From IMG/VR virus record IMGVR_UViG_3300017697_000090, positions 1-24,739 of that record: 24,739 nt of DNA; one strand, written 5' to 3'. Made by a program: the position numbers and the translations under genes. Below the pieces are notes generated by a model that saw only the letters and a list, made by a program, of their open reading frames with translations, did no database searches and was not told the DNA's origin. The DNA is from a virus. Positions within the stretch are counted from its first letter, which is position 1. The number at the start of each line of letters is the position of its first letter. Below, one piece after another: positions 1-7,731 of this stretch.

Positions 1-1612
1 TACCTCCCATTTTAAACACATTCATAAGAGCTTTATCTTTAGCTAAAACTGCTGCAACATATACTTCTGCGGTGGTTAAATCCATTGCTACAATCTTATG
101 CCCTACAGCGGCCTGTATACAACCTTTAACTATAGGATTATCTCTAGGCAGCTGCTGCATATTAAGTTTACCACTAGAGCTAAGACGCCCAGAAGTGGTA
201 CTATGCAAATTAAAGCCCGTACGCAGCCTACTATCTTTATCCAACTGTGGTATGATTTTGTCCAGATAAGTATTTTTAATCTTGGACTTCTGCCGTATAG
301 AGAGTATAAGTCCGGGTACTGACGACTGTGAGGCCAGGCTCCCAAGAACCTCTGCATCTGTCGAATGTGCTCCTGTACCTGTCTTCTTTCCAGTAGGTTG
401 TAGACCAAGGAAATCAAACAATAAACTACGGAGCTGCTTAGTACTATTAGGATTAAATTCTTTTCCATTAATCTTCTCAAATCGGGAGATAGCAGGGTCT
501 TTATACAACGCTACTACAGCTAAGTCAATCTCTTCTTGCATCAAAGATTGGGACTTTACAAGCCTTGGCTCATTAAAAGGAACACCGTTGTCTTGTATAT
601 CTGTAAGAAAACGACACCCAGGGATAAGTATATTATTGTAAACCTTAGCTAAACGAGCGTTTTGTTTGATCTTTACAAACTTCTCGTAAATTAAGAAAGT
701 ACATACTGCATCCATACCAGCATAAAGTTTCATTATGCTAAAAGGAATATCACCCCAATTGAACTGACTCTTAGTTAAGTTATTAGCTTTAATGTATGTA
801 TTAATCCAATCATACATAGGCTTCTCATAGTCGCCGTACTTTGTGTACTTCATAGCTAGCTGCTTTAACCCGTGAGTACCCGGATTCTCATCAATCAAGT
901 AATGTAGAAGCATAGTATCTTCAAATCTAGGAAACTTAAAGTTAAAATGGTACTCAAAGAAAGCTAAATCGAACTTAGCATTGTGAAAGATAACTATCTT
1001 CTTGTCAAACAACTCTTGTAGCATTTCCTCACATTCTTCATCTAAACACTCTGTGTCTATGTACGGGCCTTTATCTCTTTCATAAGAAACAGATAATCCT
1101 AGTATATAACCATCTCGAGGGTACAATGCTGTAGTCTCAGAGTCTAGAGCTATGTAAGGGCTAGGACTGTCTATAGCATTCTGTATGTAAGCCTTAGCTT
1201 CAGAAGTAGATTGTATACCCCAAGCATTATCCGTAGTGATTACTACGTCTTGCTTATCTCCTATAATGTACTCTATAATACTTTTCTTAGCGTCATCCCA
1301 GACACGTTGAGCTTCCGGCTTAAAAGCTAGCATAGCTGGATTAATTATAGGGAGGTACTTGTCATCTATCTTCTTACCTGAATATTCAGTAATAGAGTTT
1401 ATAATAGTATAGTACTTTAGAGCATCACTACCTACTAGGATAACCCAGTCATATTCATCTACGTCTAAGGTAATGTCACAGTCTCTTTTAAGAACTTTCT
1501 TAATAAAAGGGTCTGAACATAACTGATATTGATCAATCTCGAAAGACTCGTCAAACTCACTGAAGAAGTTTGTTTTACTTTGTTTAGTTTCTACTAATGC
1601 AACTTTAGGCAT
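1..1612 (-). CDS. Family A DNA polymerase, N-terminal part (cut by window edge)
   Basis: Replicative DNA polymerase of the Pol I family with 3'-5' proofreading. The start is ATG at 1612; about 537 codons are visible and the C-terminal half lies beyond position 1. The exonuclease domain shows DSETTALYP (DxE), NAKFDLAFFE (NxxxFD) and YAGMDAVCTF (YxxxD). The polymerase domain begins with STTSGRLSSSGKLNMQQLPR, the usual TSGRLSS/NLQNIP region. Motif A reads AMDLTTAEVYVAA, where most Pol I enzymes have DYSQIELR; the catalytic Asp is kept. The DLTTAEV variant is, from memory, like that of T5-type polymerases. Its first 8 nt overlap the end of the primase gene, so the two are probably translationally coupled. 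The polymerase identity is secure; the state of motifs B and C cannot be seen here. Confidence 0.95.
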   Translation of the reverse strand, partial: MPKVALVETKQSKTNFFSEFDESFEIDQYQLCSDPFIKKVLKRDCDITLDVDEYDWVILVGSDALKYYTIINSITEYSGKKIDDKYLPIINPAMLAFKPEAQRVWDDAKKSIIEYIIGDKQDVVITTDNAWGIQSTSEAKAYIQNAIDSPSPYIALDSETTALYPRDGYILGLSVSYERDKGPYIDTECLDEECEEMLQELFDKKIVIFHNAKFDLAFFEYHFNFKFPRFEDTMLLHYLIDENPGTHGLKQLAMKYTKYGDYEKPMYDWINTYIKANNLTKSQFNWGDIPFSIMKLYAGMDAVCTFLIYEKFVKIKQNARLAKVYNNILIPGCRFLTDIQDNGVPFNEPRLVKSQSLMQEEIDLAVVALYKDPAISRFEKINGKEFNPNSTKQLRSLLFDFLGLQPTGKKTGTGAHSTDAEVLGSLASQSSVPGLILSIRQKSKIKNTYLDKIIPQLDKDSRLRTGFNLHSTTSGRLSSSGKLNMQQLPRDNPIVKGCIQAAVGHKIVAMDLTTAEVYVAAVLAKDKALMNVFKMGG

Positions 1613-2432
1613 ATAATTTTCTCTTTAGTGTTTGTATTGCTTTTTCTGTTAGCGCCCCTGGGTCTGTGCCCTTGAGATGCACGTTTCTGTGAGATAAGCC
1701 TACGTTATCACACATAAGTTGTACTTCTTTAGCGGCTTTCAGGCCCGCCTCATCTCCATCAAAGAATATATCTACAGACTCTACGCCTTGTATAGATAAC
1801 ATTCTTAGTTTATCTTCATTAATATTATTAGTGCCAAAGCAGCATACAGTATTGGTCAACCCTTTGTCATGTAGATTAATCATGTCGAATATGCCTTCGA
1901 CTAAAATAACTGAGCCTTGTATAGGGCTTACTATAGGGAATAAAGGTAGTTTAGCTTTAGAAGGTGAGATCATATACCTAGGATCGCCTCCTGTTGTATG
2001 TCTACCATTAAATGCTCTAATGCGCCCAGAAATATCTCGTATAGGAAATACTATACGGCCGATATGATCCTTGTCATGGTGTTGGAACGCTTCAAAGCGT
2101 GTGTAGGTGGAGGGTTTCATGTTGCGCCAAGACCCTTCATAAGGTTTTGCACCCTGGGGAAAAGACAAACCAATACTTTCAGATCTCTTCTCTGTAATTT
2201 TACGCTTAAGGAGTTCTCTTCTTAATTGTAATTGATTTGCCTTTTCCCCAAAATGTGCAAACAGATTCCCTTTGTGATTGCAAGAAAAGCAACCGAAGAT
2301 TCCGGTTAACTGATCTATACGCATACTAGGGTTTCTATCTGCATGTTCAGGATTTAGACAGCTAACTAGAAAGTCACCGCCTTTTGGTATGTAATAAATA
2401 TCTCTACGTTGTAGTAGCTCTTCTACTGTCAT
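1605..2432 (-). CDS. DnaG-type DNA primase
   Basis: Makes RNA primers for the phage fork. It has a CHC2-type zinc finger (C25, H30, C48, C51, numbered from the ATG at 2432) followed by a TOPRIM fold with the catalytic Glu in VILVEGIFDMI (E179) and the DxD metal site in DIFFDGDEAG (D225/D227). At 275 aa it is shorter than bacterial DnaG and lacks an obvious helicase-binding domain, as is common in phages. The ATG at 2432 was chosen because GGAG lies 7 nt upstream; an in-frame GTG at 2444 has no Shine-Dalgarno. It is driven by its own promoter at 2477-2505 and overlaps the polymerase gene. The helicase is encoded just upstream, so the three form a replisome block. Confidence 0.92.
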   Translation of the reverse strand: MTVEELLQRRDIYYIPKGGDFLVSCLNPEHADRNPSMRIDQLTGIFGCFSCNHKGNLFAHFGEKANQLQLRRELLKRKITEKRSESIGLSFPQGAKPYEGSWRNMKPSTYTRFEAFQHHDKDHIGRIVFPIRDISGRIRAFNGRHTTGGDPRYMISPSKAKLPLFPIVSPIQGSVILVEGIFDMINLHDKGLTNTVCCFGTNNINEDKLRMLSIQGVESVDIFFDGDEAGLKAAKEVQLMCDNVGLSHRNVHLKGTDPGALTEKAIQTLKRKLYA

Positions 2433-2476
2433 GCCTAACTCCACTGTTCTAAATGTATTTCTATTAATAAGACATT

Positions 2477-2505
2477 ATTATACGCAATATAAGTAGAAAA
2501 GTCAA
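2477..2505 (-). promoter_or_regulatory. sigma70-type promoter of primase-polymerase
   Basis: TTGACT (2500-2505), 17-bp spacer, TATAAT (2477-2482) reading leftward. Upstream is the AATAGTTC stretch found before many promoters in this window. It sits between the helicase stop and the primase start, so primase and polymerase can be expressed apart from helicase. Confidence 0.85.
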
Positions 2506-2513
2506 GAACTATT

Positions 2514-3863
2514 TTACAGATCGTGGACGTCTTCTCCTGTTTTGTGGGAGCTATCCTCTCTCTCTTGTGGTGTTAGAGCAGTTTCTGGCCCTATTTTCAA
2601 CGTCTCCCAATCTACCTCTGAGGTAAAAGATCGCATAGCAGCTGAACGCATTTTTACACAATTAAAGGTCATACAACCGTCTTCGTGATCCCAGGTTTCT
2701 AGTGTGTATGCAGCATCAGCCGCATCTAGTATACCTTTCGCAAAACGAGCTTCACCGCTAGCATCTGTTTGGTAGGGAGTTATTACAGTACATTCGTACT
2801 CTTGTGCCATAGATTTTAGTGCTTTACTAACTTCTATTTGCTCTGTCCAGTCGTATTGACCTCCGCGAGAAGGTAGGTTAGAACGCTTTACTTGGTTAAT
2901 ATAATCAACAATAACAACTCCAACATTCATTGCCTTTACTTTTTTATCAAGCTCTGCTCGAATCTTAGCAAGGGTGAGAGATGGATCATAAACTACGTTC
3001 AACTGTTGAGTCGGGAGGATCTCGCAAGTTGTCTTTAGTTCATGATGGAACTTCTCAAAGTCTCTATGTTCTTTATATTCTTTCAAACGTTGCTGACCAT
3101 TAACGAAACGATGTGCCCACCAGCTTGCAACTTGTTCCCACTCAGTGACACTAAGATTCTTAGTGCGTAAGCGTGAAAAAGGTACTTTTGTGGCGATAGA
3201 ACAACATCTCTGTAAGATAGACCGACTATCCATTTCTATGGTGAAATAGATAGCCGACTTCCCAGATTCGTAAACACTATTGGCAATGTTACTGCATATT
3301 ACCGACTTGCCCGCTCCGCGCTTACCACCTACCATAACCAGATCTCTAGGAGAAAACTGAATATCTAGGTCGTACTCTTCATTGAGACCAAGTGGTATAT
3401 ACCTTTCTAAATCCTCCTCAGGCTCGAACAGTTCAATACGTTGCATACTTTCCTGTGGTTCCTCCAAGTCAACTTTGTCCTCTATGTCGAGAACAATTTG
3501 ATGAAGGTGATCAACCGACTCCTGGGCATCTTCAAAAGCTACCGAGTTTTCGACATAATCTTCGAGTGAGGTTAGGATCTCTTTCTGAGTATACTCATTC
3601 TTCAAGTACTGAAGAAGCATATATGGCTCAGCATCTGCCTCAACAGAGTCTACGCCGTACAACTTCTCTAAAGTATTTGAATCACGAATCTCAAGTTTAA
3701 GATCCTCAATCGAGGGCATCTTATGAAATTTCTCAGAATGCTTATCAATAATGCTATGCAAACTGTGATATTCGCTAGGCAGATAACGCTTATGTACTTG
3801 TGTCCACGTCTCAAAGTCGCTTAACTCAAGTGTGCGTTTAATTAAGGCACTAGCAATGTTCAA
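2514..3863 (-). CDS. DnaB-like replicative helicase
   Basis: RecA-fold replicative helicase of the DnaB superfamily, 449 aa. The N-terminal ~150 residues form a helical, charged domain. Walker A is GGKRGAGKS (residues 179-187), preceded by SPRDLVMVGG typical of DnaB-type enzymes. Walker B is VVIVDYINQV (about 316-325). Later segments such as ECTVITPYQTDASGEAR match the DnaB H4 region, where a Gln contacts DNA or nucleotide. The start is TTG at 3863 with GGGAG 7 nt upstream; no better ATG is near. It follows the repeat-HTH gene after a 74-nt gap that holds a UUCG hairpin and is followed by the primase promoter. A RecA-like recombinase is less likely because of the N-terminal domain and the primase/polymerase context. 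Confidence 0.88.
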   Translation of the reverse strand: MNIASALIKRTLELSDFETWTQVHKRYLPSEYHSLHSIIDKHSEKFHKMPSIEDLKLEIRDSNTLEKLYGVDSVEADAEPYMLLQYLKNEYTQKEILTSLEDYVENSVAFEDAQESVDHLHQIVLDIEDKVDLEEPQESMQRIELFEPEEDLERYIPLGLNEEYDLDIQFSPRDLVMVGGKRGAGKSVICSNIANSVYESGKSAIYFTIEMDSRSILQRCCSIATKVPFSRLRTKNLSVTEWEQVASWWAHRFVNGQQRLKEYKEHRDFEKFHHELKTTCEILPTQQLNVVYDPSLTLAKIRAELDKKVKAMNVGVVIVDYINQVKRSNLPSRGGQYDWTEQIEVSKALKSMAQEYECTVITPYQTDASGEARFAKGILDAADAAYTLETWDHEDGCMTFNCVKMRSAAMRSFTSEVDWETLKIGPETALTPQEREDSSHKTGEDVHDL

Positions 3864-3891
3864 TGAAATTCTCCCGATTCATATTGAAGGC

Positions 3892-3913
3892 GGCAGACCC
3901 CGAAGAGTCTACC
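3892..3913 (-). promoter_or_regulatory. Intercistronic stem-loop with UUCG tetraloop
   Basis: On the minus strand a 9-bp stem (GGTAGACTC/GGGTCTGCC, with two G-U pairs) is closed by a C(UUCG)G tetraloop between the HTH gene and helicase. It has no U-run on the minus side. On the plus side it is followed by GTTTTTG, so a plus-strand terminator is also possible. The likely role is mRNA stability or partial termination. Confidence 0.45.
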
Positions 3914-3937
3914 GTTTTTGTACTAAGTAAGAAAAAC

Positions 3938-4672
3938 CTATGCAGAAGCTGCGGCTTTCTCTTTCTTAGAAGCACCATCATAGTCAGAAGCAATAAGACC
4001 ACGACGTGTTAACATAGTCTTAACACCACGAGCAGTTTTACCAATCGCTTCAGCGATAGCTTCAACAGTTTGTGTGCTAAGATCGCCTAAACCAGCTAAT
4101 GGATCTTCTTTAGAAGCGCCTTTAGTAATTTCTTGTTTAGGAATGGCATCAATCTCATTAGTGCGTAGGAAGCTTAAAGCTTTACCACGTACAGAGTTAA
4201 TTGAACGGCCCATAGCTTCAGCAATAGCTTCTACAAAAGCGCCATCTTTAACCATTTTGATAAAGATAACTTCTTCTTCAGGAGTATAAGTACGAACAGC
4301 TTCTACTTTAGGAGCAGGCTTAACGTGACTAGTTAGTTCCATAGAAAGGATCTTACCTTGGATTGACTTAGGAGAGAAAGTACCGTCTTCAAAGTGACCG
4401 GCGATTTCCGCGTAAGTGTAAGCACCGCTGTTATCTGTAACAAATGCTGATAAGGTGGCTTCTTGGTTGTCTGTAAAAGACTTGCCCGCTGAGGCTGAAG
4501 CTAATTGTACATCGAAGCCCATCTTGCGTAATTTGCTAGAGATAGAGCGAGTTGATGTTTCTAATTCTGCAGCTGCTTCTGCAACTGTAGCTTGTGAGAT
4601 AGGGCTTTCGCTACCTACGAATTCGGTTAGTTGAGTTGTACGTTCGTCAGTCCATTTAGGTAAAGTTGACAT
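3938..4672 (-). CDS. Repeat Myb/SANT-like HTH DNA-binding protein
   Basis: A 244-aa protein built of about four related helical units. Three begin with an aromatic-T-D/P-E pattern: KWTDERTTQLTEFV (near residue 6), SFTDNQEATLSAFV (near 65) and TYTPEEEVIFIKMV (near 128). Each ends in an S-I/V-x-x-K/M recognition-helix pattern (TRSISSKLRKMGF, PKSIQGKILSMEL, INSVRGKALSFLR); a fourth unit ends TARGVKTMLTRRGL (near 220). This recalls Myb/SANT or MarR-like trihelical units; the exact fold is inferred. Very basic, Ala-rich linkers and C-terminus fit a DNA binder. It lies 6 nt after LigB and before helicase, suggesting a role in replication or transcription. GGAG lies about 11 nt before the ATG. Shorter paralogues occur at 7211-7582, 11882-12052, 19085-19396 and 24063-24407. 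Confidence 0.75.
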   Translation of the reverse strand: MSTLPKWTDERTTQLTEFVGSESPISQATVAEAAAELETSTRSISSKLRKMGFDVQLASASAGKSFTDNQEATLSAFVTDNSGAYTYAEIAGHFEDGTFSPKSIQGKILSMELTSHVKPAPKVEAVRTYTPEEEVIFIKMVKDGAFVEAIAEAMGRSINSVRGKALSFLRTNEIDAIPKQEITKGASKEDPLAGLGDLSTQTVEAIAEAIGKTARGVKTMLTRRGLIASDYDGASKKEKAAASA

Positions 4673-4678
4673 ATATTT

Positions 4679-5428
4679 TTATTCTCCAATTAAAGTTTTA
4701 AGGTTATTTACAATTTGTACGCCAGCGTCTCTGGCTTTTTTCGTTTTTGCGGATTCTATACCACTTTCATTCACCAGGATTGTGACATCCTTCGTTAAAC
4801 TGGTCTTCACTTCATATCCTAGACTAACTAGAATTTGCTGTGCCTCTGCTTTCGATTTGTAACTGGTAAGTTTACCACTAATACAAACTACTCCCATGAC
4901 AGCTGAGGTTGTGACTGTTTCAATAAACTTGAAACTGAAAGGAAGAAAGCTTACGTCATAGTATTCATTCTCAATCCAGTTACAGAGGCTTAAAGCCGTT
5001 TTCTCTCCTAGTCCAGCCGAGCGACAGACTTTATAGTCTATATCATCAATATGTTTGGAGACTTTCGAAAGTTTCTCCGCTGCGGTTTTTCCTACAAGAG
5101 GTATGCTAAATGCAGCTAGTAGTACATTTAACGGGGCTTTCTGAGATCTCTCTAATTGCTCTAGTAACCTAACCGCAAGAAGCTTTGAACCTAAAGAATG
5201 GACTACTTCTTCTAAAGTAAGATCATATAATTCCTGTAAAGAAGTTATACCTAACTTACGAAGAGATATAGGGCCAAGACCTTTAATCTTCAATGTCTTT
5301 GCGAAGTGTTCTATACGCTTAAGAGTTTTCTCCCCGCATAACGGGTTTTTACAATAAAGAAGACAATTTACTTCAATTAACAATAACATGCACGATGGGC
5401 AATGTGTGGGTGGTTCAATTTTAGTCAT
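4679..5428 (-). CDS. ligB: NAD-dependent DNA ligase, C-terminal subunit (Zn finger, HhH, BRCT)
   Basis: The second half of a bacterial-type LigA, encoded as a separate 249-aa protein. In order it shows a four-Cys zinc finger (C10, C13, C26, C31; HCPSC and CKNPLC), a helix-hairpin-helix domain (about 40-165, with GLGPISLRKLGI and GLGEKTALSL hairpins) and a BRCT domain (about 170-249, GVVCISGKLTSYKSKAEAQ). The catalytic Lys and OB fold are in the partner gene at 5502-6473. T5 is known to encode its NAD ligase in two such subunits. It has its own promoter at 5455-5483, so the two subunits are not strictly co-expressed. The ATG at 5428 has only a weak GAGA upstream. Confidence 0.9.
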   Translation of the reverse strand: MTKIEPPTHCPSCMLLLIEVNCLLYCKNPLCGEKTLKRIEHFAKTLKIKGLGPISLRKLGITSLQELYDLTLEEVVHSLGSKLLAVRLLEQLERSQKAPLNVLLAAFSIPLVGKTAAEKLSKVSKHIDDIDYKVCRSAGLGEKTALSLCNWIENEYYDVSFLPFSFKFIETVTTSAVMGVVCISGKLTSYKSKAEAQQILVSLGYEVKTSLTKDVTILVNESGIESAKTKKARDAGVQIVNNLKTLIGE

Positions 5429-5454
5429 ACTGTCTCTTCTGATTCTGAATATGT

Positions 5455-5483
5455 ATTATACGTGCTTTTAAGGTCTTTGTCAA
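5455..5483 (-). promoter_or_regulatory. sigma70-type promoter of ligase C-subunit operon
   Basis: TTGACA (5478-5483), 17-bp spacer, TATAAT (5455-5460), reading leftward in the gap between the two ligase genes. The transcript starts with a TTCAGAA-type leader shared with other promoters here. Confidence 0.85.
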
Positions 5484-5501
5484 CAACTATTTTTTTCAAG
5501 G

Positions 5502-6473
5502 TTAAGAAGTTTCCACCCTACGAACAATCCTAGGAATAATCTCCCCAGACCTTATAACCTCTACTTGACAACCTATTTCAAGATTGAGGTCGCGTATATA
5601 CTCTATATTATGCAGTGTAGCTCTTGATACATTAGCTTCGCCTATTACAACCGGGTCTAGAATTGCTACTGGACTTACTATGCCACTCTTACCTAGTTGC
5701 CACACTACGTCAAGTAGAGTAGTTATAACACCTGACTTCTGCTCTTTTAAAGCAAACGCACCTCGCGGATGCTTAGAAGTATGTCCTAGTTCTATAAACT
5801 TCTCAGTATCCTGTAGTCTATATACTGCACCGTCCGTAGGGAATTTAATAGGGCTATCAGGATTAAATGTAGTAATAACATTGAACCCTAACCGGCTAAG
5901 AATATCCATCTGGACTGGCCAAGTATCTACGACATGAGGAAAAGAGTCATAAGCTACAAAAACTAGTGGACGACTTTTGAACTCTGTCAAACCATTAAGA
6001 TCATTCTTGAGTCCAAGAGACCCCGCAGCGAAGTTACGCGCATTAGGAATACTACTAGGGGCGATGAGTTCTCCAGTGATTTGCACAACGCCAGGATATA
6101 GTTTAGAAAACTTTAACCTACTAGACAATGTGGAACCTACTAATTCTCTCATCTTATCTGTAATATCTCTACCTTGTATGCCGTCCCCACGAGTTAAAGC
6201 TAACTCTAGATTTCCGTCAATATAAAGTAAAGATACCGCAGCCCCATCTAATTTAGGAGTACGTATGCACTCTGAAATATCAAGAGGGGCATCTTTAAGG
6301 TCAAAACACTTTTGCAGTGAGTACATTTGATACATATGCGAAACAGCATCTGTAACAGTGTAGCCTACTGAGTTATAGTTATGTTTATCAGCTAACAGAT
6401 CAAACTCTGTATCTGAAAGAACCGGAGTTCCTTCGTAGTAAAGTTTGCTTGCTTGGTCTAAAAAGTCCCGCAT
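5502..6473 (-). CDS. ligA: NAD-dependent DNA ligase, N-terminal adenylation subunit
   Basis: Seals nicks using NAD+. This 323-aa protein carries a short domain Ia (LYYEGTPVLSDTEFDLL, the NMN-binding Tyr pair), the nucleotidyltransferase domain with the adenylated Lys in TPKLDGAAVS (K74, motif KxDG), the GELI and LALKEQKSG-like motifs, and an OB fold (VVWQLGKSGIVSPVAILDP... SRATLHN). It stops after the OB domain (EVIRSGEIIPRIVRRVE); zinc finger, HhH and BRCT are on the separate gene at 4679-5428. The start ATG at 6473 has AGGAG 7 nt upstream and a promoter at 6499-6527. The split falls exactly between domains and both halves are intact, so this is a true two-subunit enzyme and not a frameshift. 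Confidence 0.93.
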   Translation of the reverse strand: MRDFLDQASKLYYEGTPVLSDTEFDLLADKHNYNSVGYTVTDAVSHMYQMYSLQKCFDLKDAPLDISECIRTPKLDGAAVSLLYIDGNLELALTRGDGIQGRDITDKMRELVGSTLSSRLKFSKLYPGVVQITGELIAPSSIPNARNFAAGSLGLKNDLNGLTEFKSRPLVFVAYDSFPHVVDTWPVQMDILSRLGFNVITTFNPDSPIKFPTDGAVYRLQDTEKFIELGHTSKHPRGAFALKEQKSGVITTLLDVVWQLGKSGIVSPVAILDPVVIGEANVSRATLHNIEYIRDLNLEIGCQVEVIRSGEIIPRIVRRVETS

Positions 6474-6498
6474 ATTGTTCTCCTAAAGTTGAAAATAT

Positions 6499-6527
6499 AT
6501 TATACGCAATTTAACCAAGTTTGTCAA
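6499..6527 (-). promoter_or_regulatory. sigma70-type promoter of ligase N-subunit
   Basis: TTGACA (6522-6527), 17-bp spacer, TATAAT (6499-6504) on the minus strand, preceded by AAATAGTTG. It lies directly after the stop of the PC4-like gene. Confidence 0.88.
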
Positions 6528-6530
6528 CAA

Positions 6531-6830
6531 CTATTTGTAAAGACCTTCAATTAAATCCATAAAGTTATCTTCTATTAAGGACTTGGATTCTGCCAAGGAT
6601 AGTATCTCTGTTAGCCCTGCAAAAAGCTCACGAGAGTTACTAAGGTCGAGCGGCATAGCTACACCCTCAGGTGTTGGCATCCATTCTTCGTCAAAGTTCA
6701 TATAATATTTACGTAGGTGAAGGTACTCAATACCTCTAAAAGTATTGATAGTAAGTCGAATCTGTACTTCCTTTACTTCATCATAATGTATCACACGTGA
6801 ATAGTTTTCAGGAGCCTGATGTAAGTCCAT
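6531..6830 (-). CDS. PC4-like ssDNA-binding / transcription cofactor protein
   Basis: A 99-aa protein. Residues about 18-75 (EVQIRLTINTFRGIEYLHLRKYY, then EEWMPTPEGVAMPLDL and RELFAGLTEIL) follow the PC4/p15 fold: four beta strands with an F-x-G-x-x-Y-x-x-I/L-R core, a W-x-P-T-x-x-G-V turn and a C-terminal helix. PC4-type proteins bind single-stranded or melted DNA as dimers and are found in several phages beside replication genes. Its ATG overlaps the stop of the upstream gene (TAATG), implying translational coupling. Likely roles are ssDNA binding at the fork or modulation of transcription. The family call rests on pattern recognition only. Confidence 0.65.
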   Translation of the reverse strand: MDLHQAPENYSRVIHYDEVKEVQIRLTINTFRGIEYLHLRKYYMNFDEEWMPTPEGVAMPLDLSNSRELFAGLTEILSLAESKSLIEDNFMDLIEGLYK

Positions 6831-7102
6831 TATCGATTCCCTGTGTTCTTAAGGATAGAAGATAAAGGAACAACACTAGATACACTAGAAGGTCGGAGTA
6901 AGCGGTAGGAGTCAGTATCCCAACAAAAGAAAAGAAGTGTGTCTTCAGTTTCTTTAGCTCGATTTTTCTTACCGCTAATATACGGAGTTGAAAAGTCTAG
7001 AGTACAGACATTGTATTTTAGTTTTTTTGAATGCTCACTACGGTAAGTAATGATGGCATCCCCATATTCATGCACTATTCGTGCTAGTTCTTGCTTTTTC
7101 AC
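6830..7102 (-). CDS. Hypothetical phage protein, 90 aa
   Basis: I do not recognise this protein. It is basic at the N-terminus (MKKQELARIVHEYGDAIITYRSEHSKKLKYNV), followed by predicted beta segments and a serine-rich tail (RLLRPSSVSSVVPLSSIL). The pattern of short beta strands and basic residues would suit a small nucleic-acid-binding fold, but no signature motif is visible. GTG start at 7102 with AAAGGA 8 nt upstream. Translationally coupled to the PC4-like gene. It lies downstream of a terminator at 7172-7202; the only promoter candidate in the gap is weak (TTGCAA, 18 bp, TATGTA), so read-through is likely. Confidence 0.7.
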   Translation of the reverse strand: MKKQELARIVHEYGDAIITYRSEHSKKLKYNVCTLDFSTPYISGKKNRAKETEDTLLFFCWDTDSYRLLRPSSVSSVVPLSSILKNTGNR

Positions 7103-7171
7103 TATAGTTTCCTTTTGTAGTAGTTAGCAGTCTTTACTGTTAGTTACATACTTCGAGGTTAATAGTTTTTG

Positions 7172-7202
7172 CAAAAAAGACCTACTAGGATAACCCAGTA
7201 GG
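7172..7202 (-). terminator. Rho-independent terminator
   Basis: On the minus strand CCTACTGG/CCTAGTAGG pair (one bulged T) around a 5-nt loop, followed by TCTTTTTTG. It ends the transcript of the HTH gene at 7211-7582. Confidence 0.8.
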
Positions 7203-7210
7203 CCTATATT

Positions 7211-7582
7211 CTAGCCTTCTTCGTCTTCTACGGGAGATAAAAGAGTTACGAAGTATTGAGCGGCTTTACCTGTCAACTTAGAGATAATCTCTTCGTCCGG
7301 TACTTTGCCTGCATCTGTTATTGCAGCGGTAAGAGCTTCCTGGGCAGCAGCCTTAGAAACGCGAGTACCTTTGGCAGGTGTGTCACCTGTAGCTGCTGAT
7401 TTAGATACTGAAGTCTTTTTGATATAAACTCCTGCTTTTGTTAAGATCATGCGAACACCGTTAGGTGACTGATCTAGCTCGTCTGCAATACCTTTTACAA
7501 TCTCCATAGAATTCTCTGGAGTAGGCTGCTCGCCTTCGTATAATGCGATTGCTTCTGCTTTAAGTTCGTCTGTCCAAGCCAT
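7211..7582 (-). CDS. Small Myb/SANT-like HTH protein (paralogue family)
   Basis: A 123-aa DNA-binding candidate. The N-terminus MAWTDELKAEAIALY and the later SPNGVRMILTKAGVY match the start and recognition helix of the units in the 3938-4672 protein. A basic Ser/Ala/Lys linker follows, then a helical domain (AAAQEALTAAITDAGKVPDEEIISKLTGKAAQYFVTLL) that also occurs, in diverged form, in 19085-19396 and 24063-24407. The ATG at 7582 was chosen because AAGGA precedes it; an upstream in-frame start would include a leader hairpin. Single-gene unit: promoter at 7693-7721, structured leader of about 105 nt, terminator at 7172-7202, which suggests a highly expressed, separately regulated protein. Confidence 0.8.
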   Translation of the reverse strand: MAWTDELKAEAIALYEGEQPTPENSMEIVKGIADELDQSPNGVRMILTKAGVYIKKTSVSKSAATGDTPAKGTRVSKAAAQEALTAAITDAGKVPDEEIISKLTGKAAQYFVTLLSPVEDEEG

Positions 7583-7686
7583 GTTGGTTTTCCTTTTAGT
7601 AGTTTTTTTGTAACCTGGGCAAGTACCCAAGCTCTGTGTTTGTTGAAAATAAAATCGGTCGCCGATGGTCTTCTCCCAAAGTTTGA
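7583..7686 (-). promoter_or_regulatory. Structured 5' leader of the HTH gene
   Basis: A transcript from the 7693-7721 promoter would have a leader of about 105 nt with two hairpins: ATCGG-CGA-CCGAT at 7654-7666 and CTTGGG/CCCAGG around a 6-nt loop at 7614-7631. Possible post-transcriptional control; no known riboswitch class recognised. Confidence 0.4.
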
Positions 7687-7692
7687 AATGAT

Positions 7693-7721
7693 ATTATACG
7701 CAATTTTGGGCAAGCCGTCAA
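7693..7721 (-). promoter_or_regulatory. sigma70-type promoter of HTH gene
   Basis: TTGACG (7716-7721), 17-bp spacer, TATAAT (7693-7698) reading leftward, with AAAAAATAGTTC upstream as an UP-like tract. Confidence 0.85.
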
Positions 7722-7731
7722 GAACTATTTT

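Noticed and set aside
130-480. 116-aa minus-strand ORF
   Set aside because: It lies in another frame of the DNA polymerase, whose own frame carries clear motifs.
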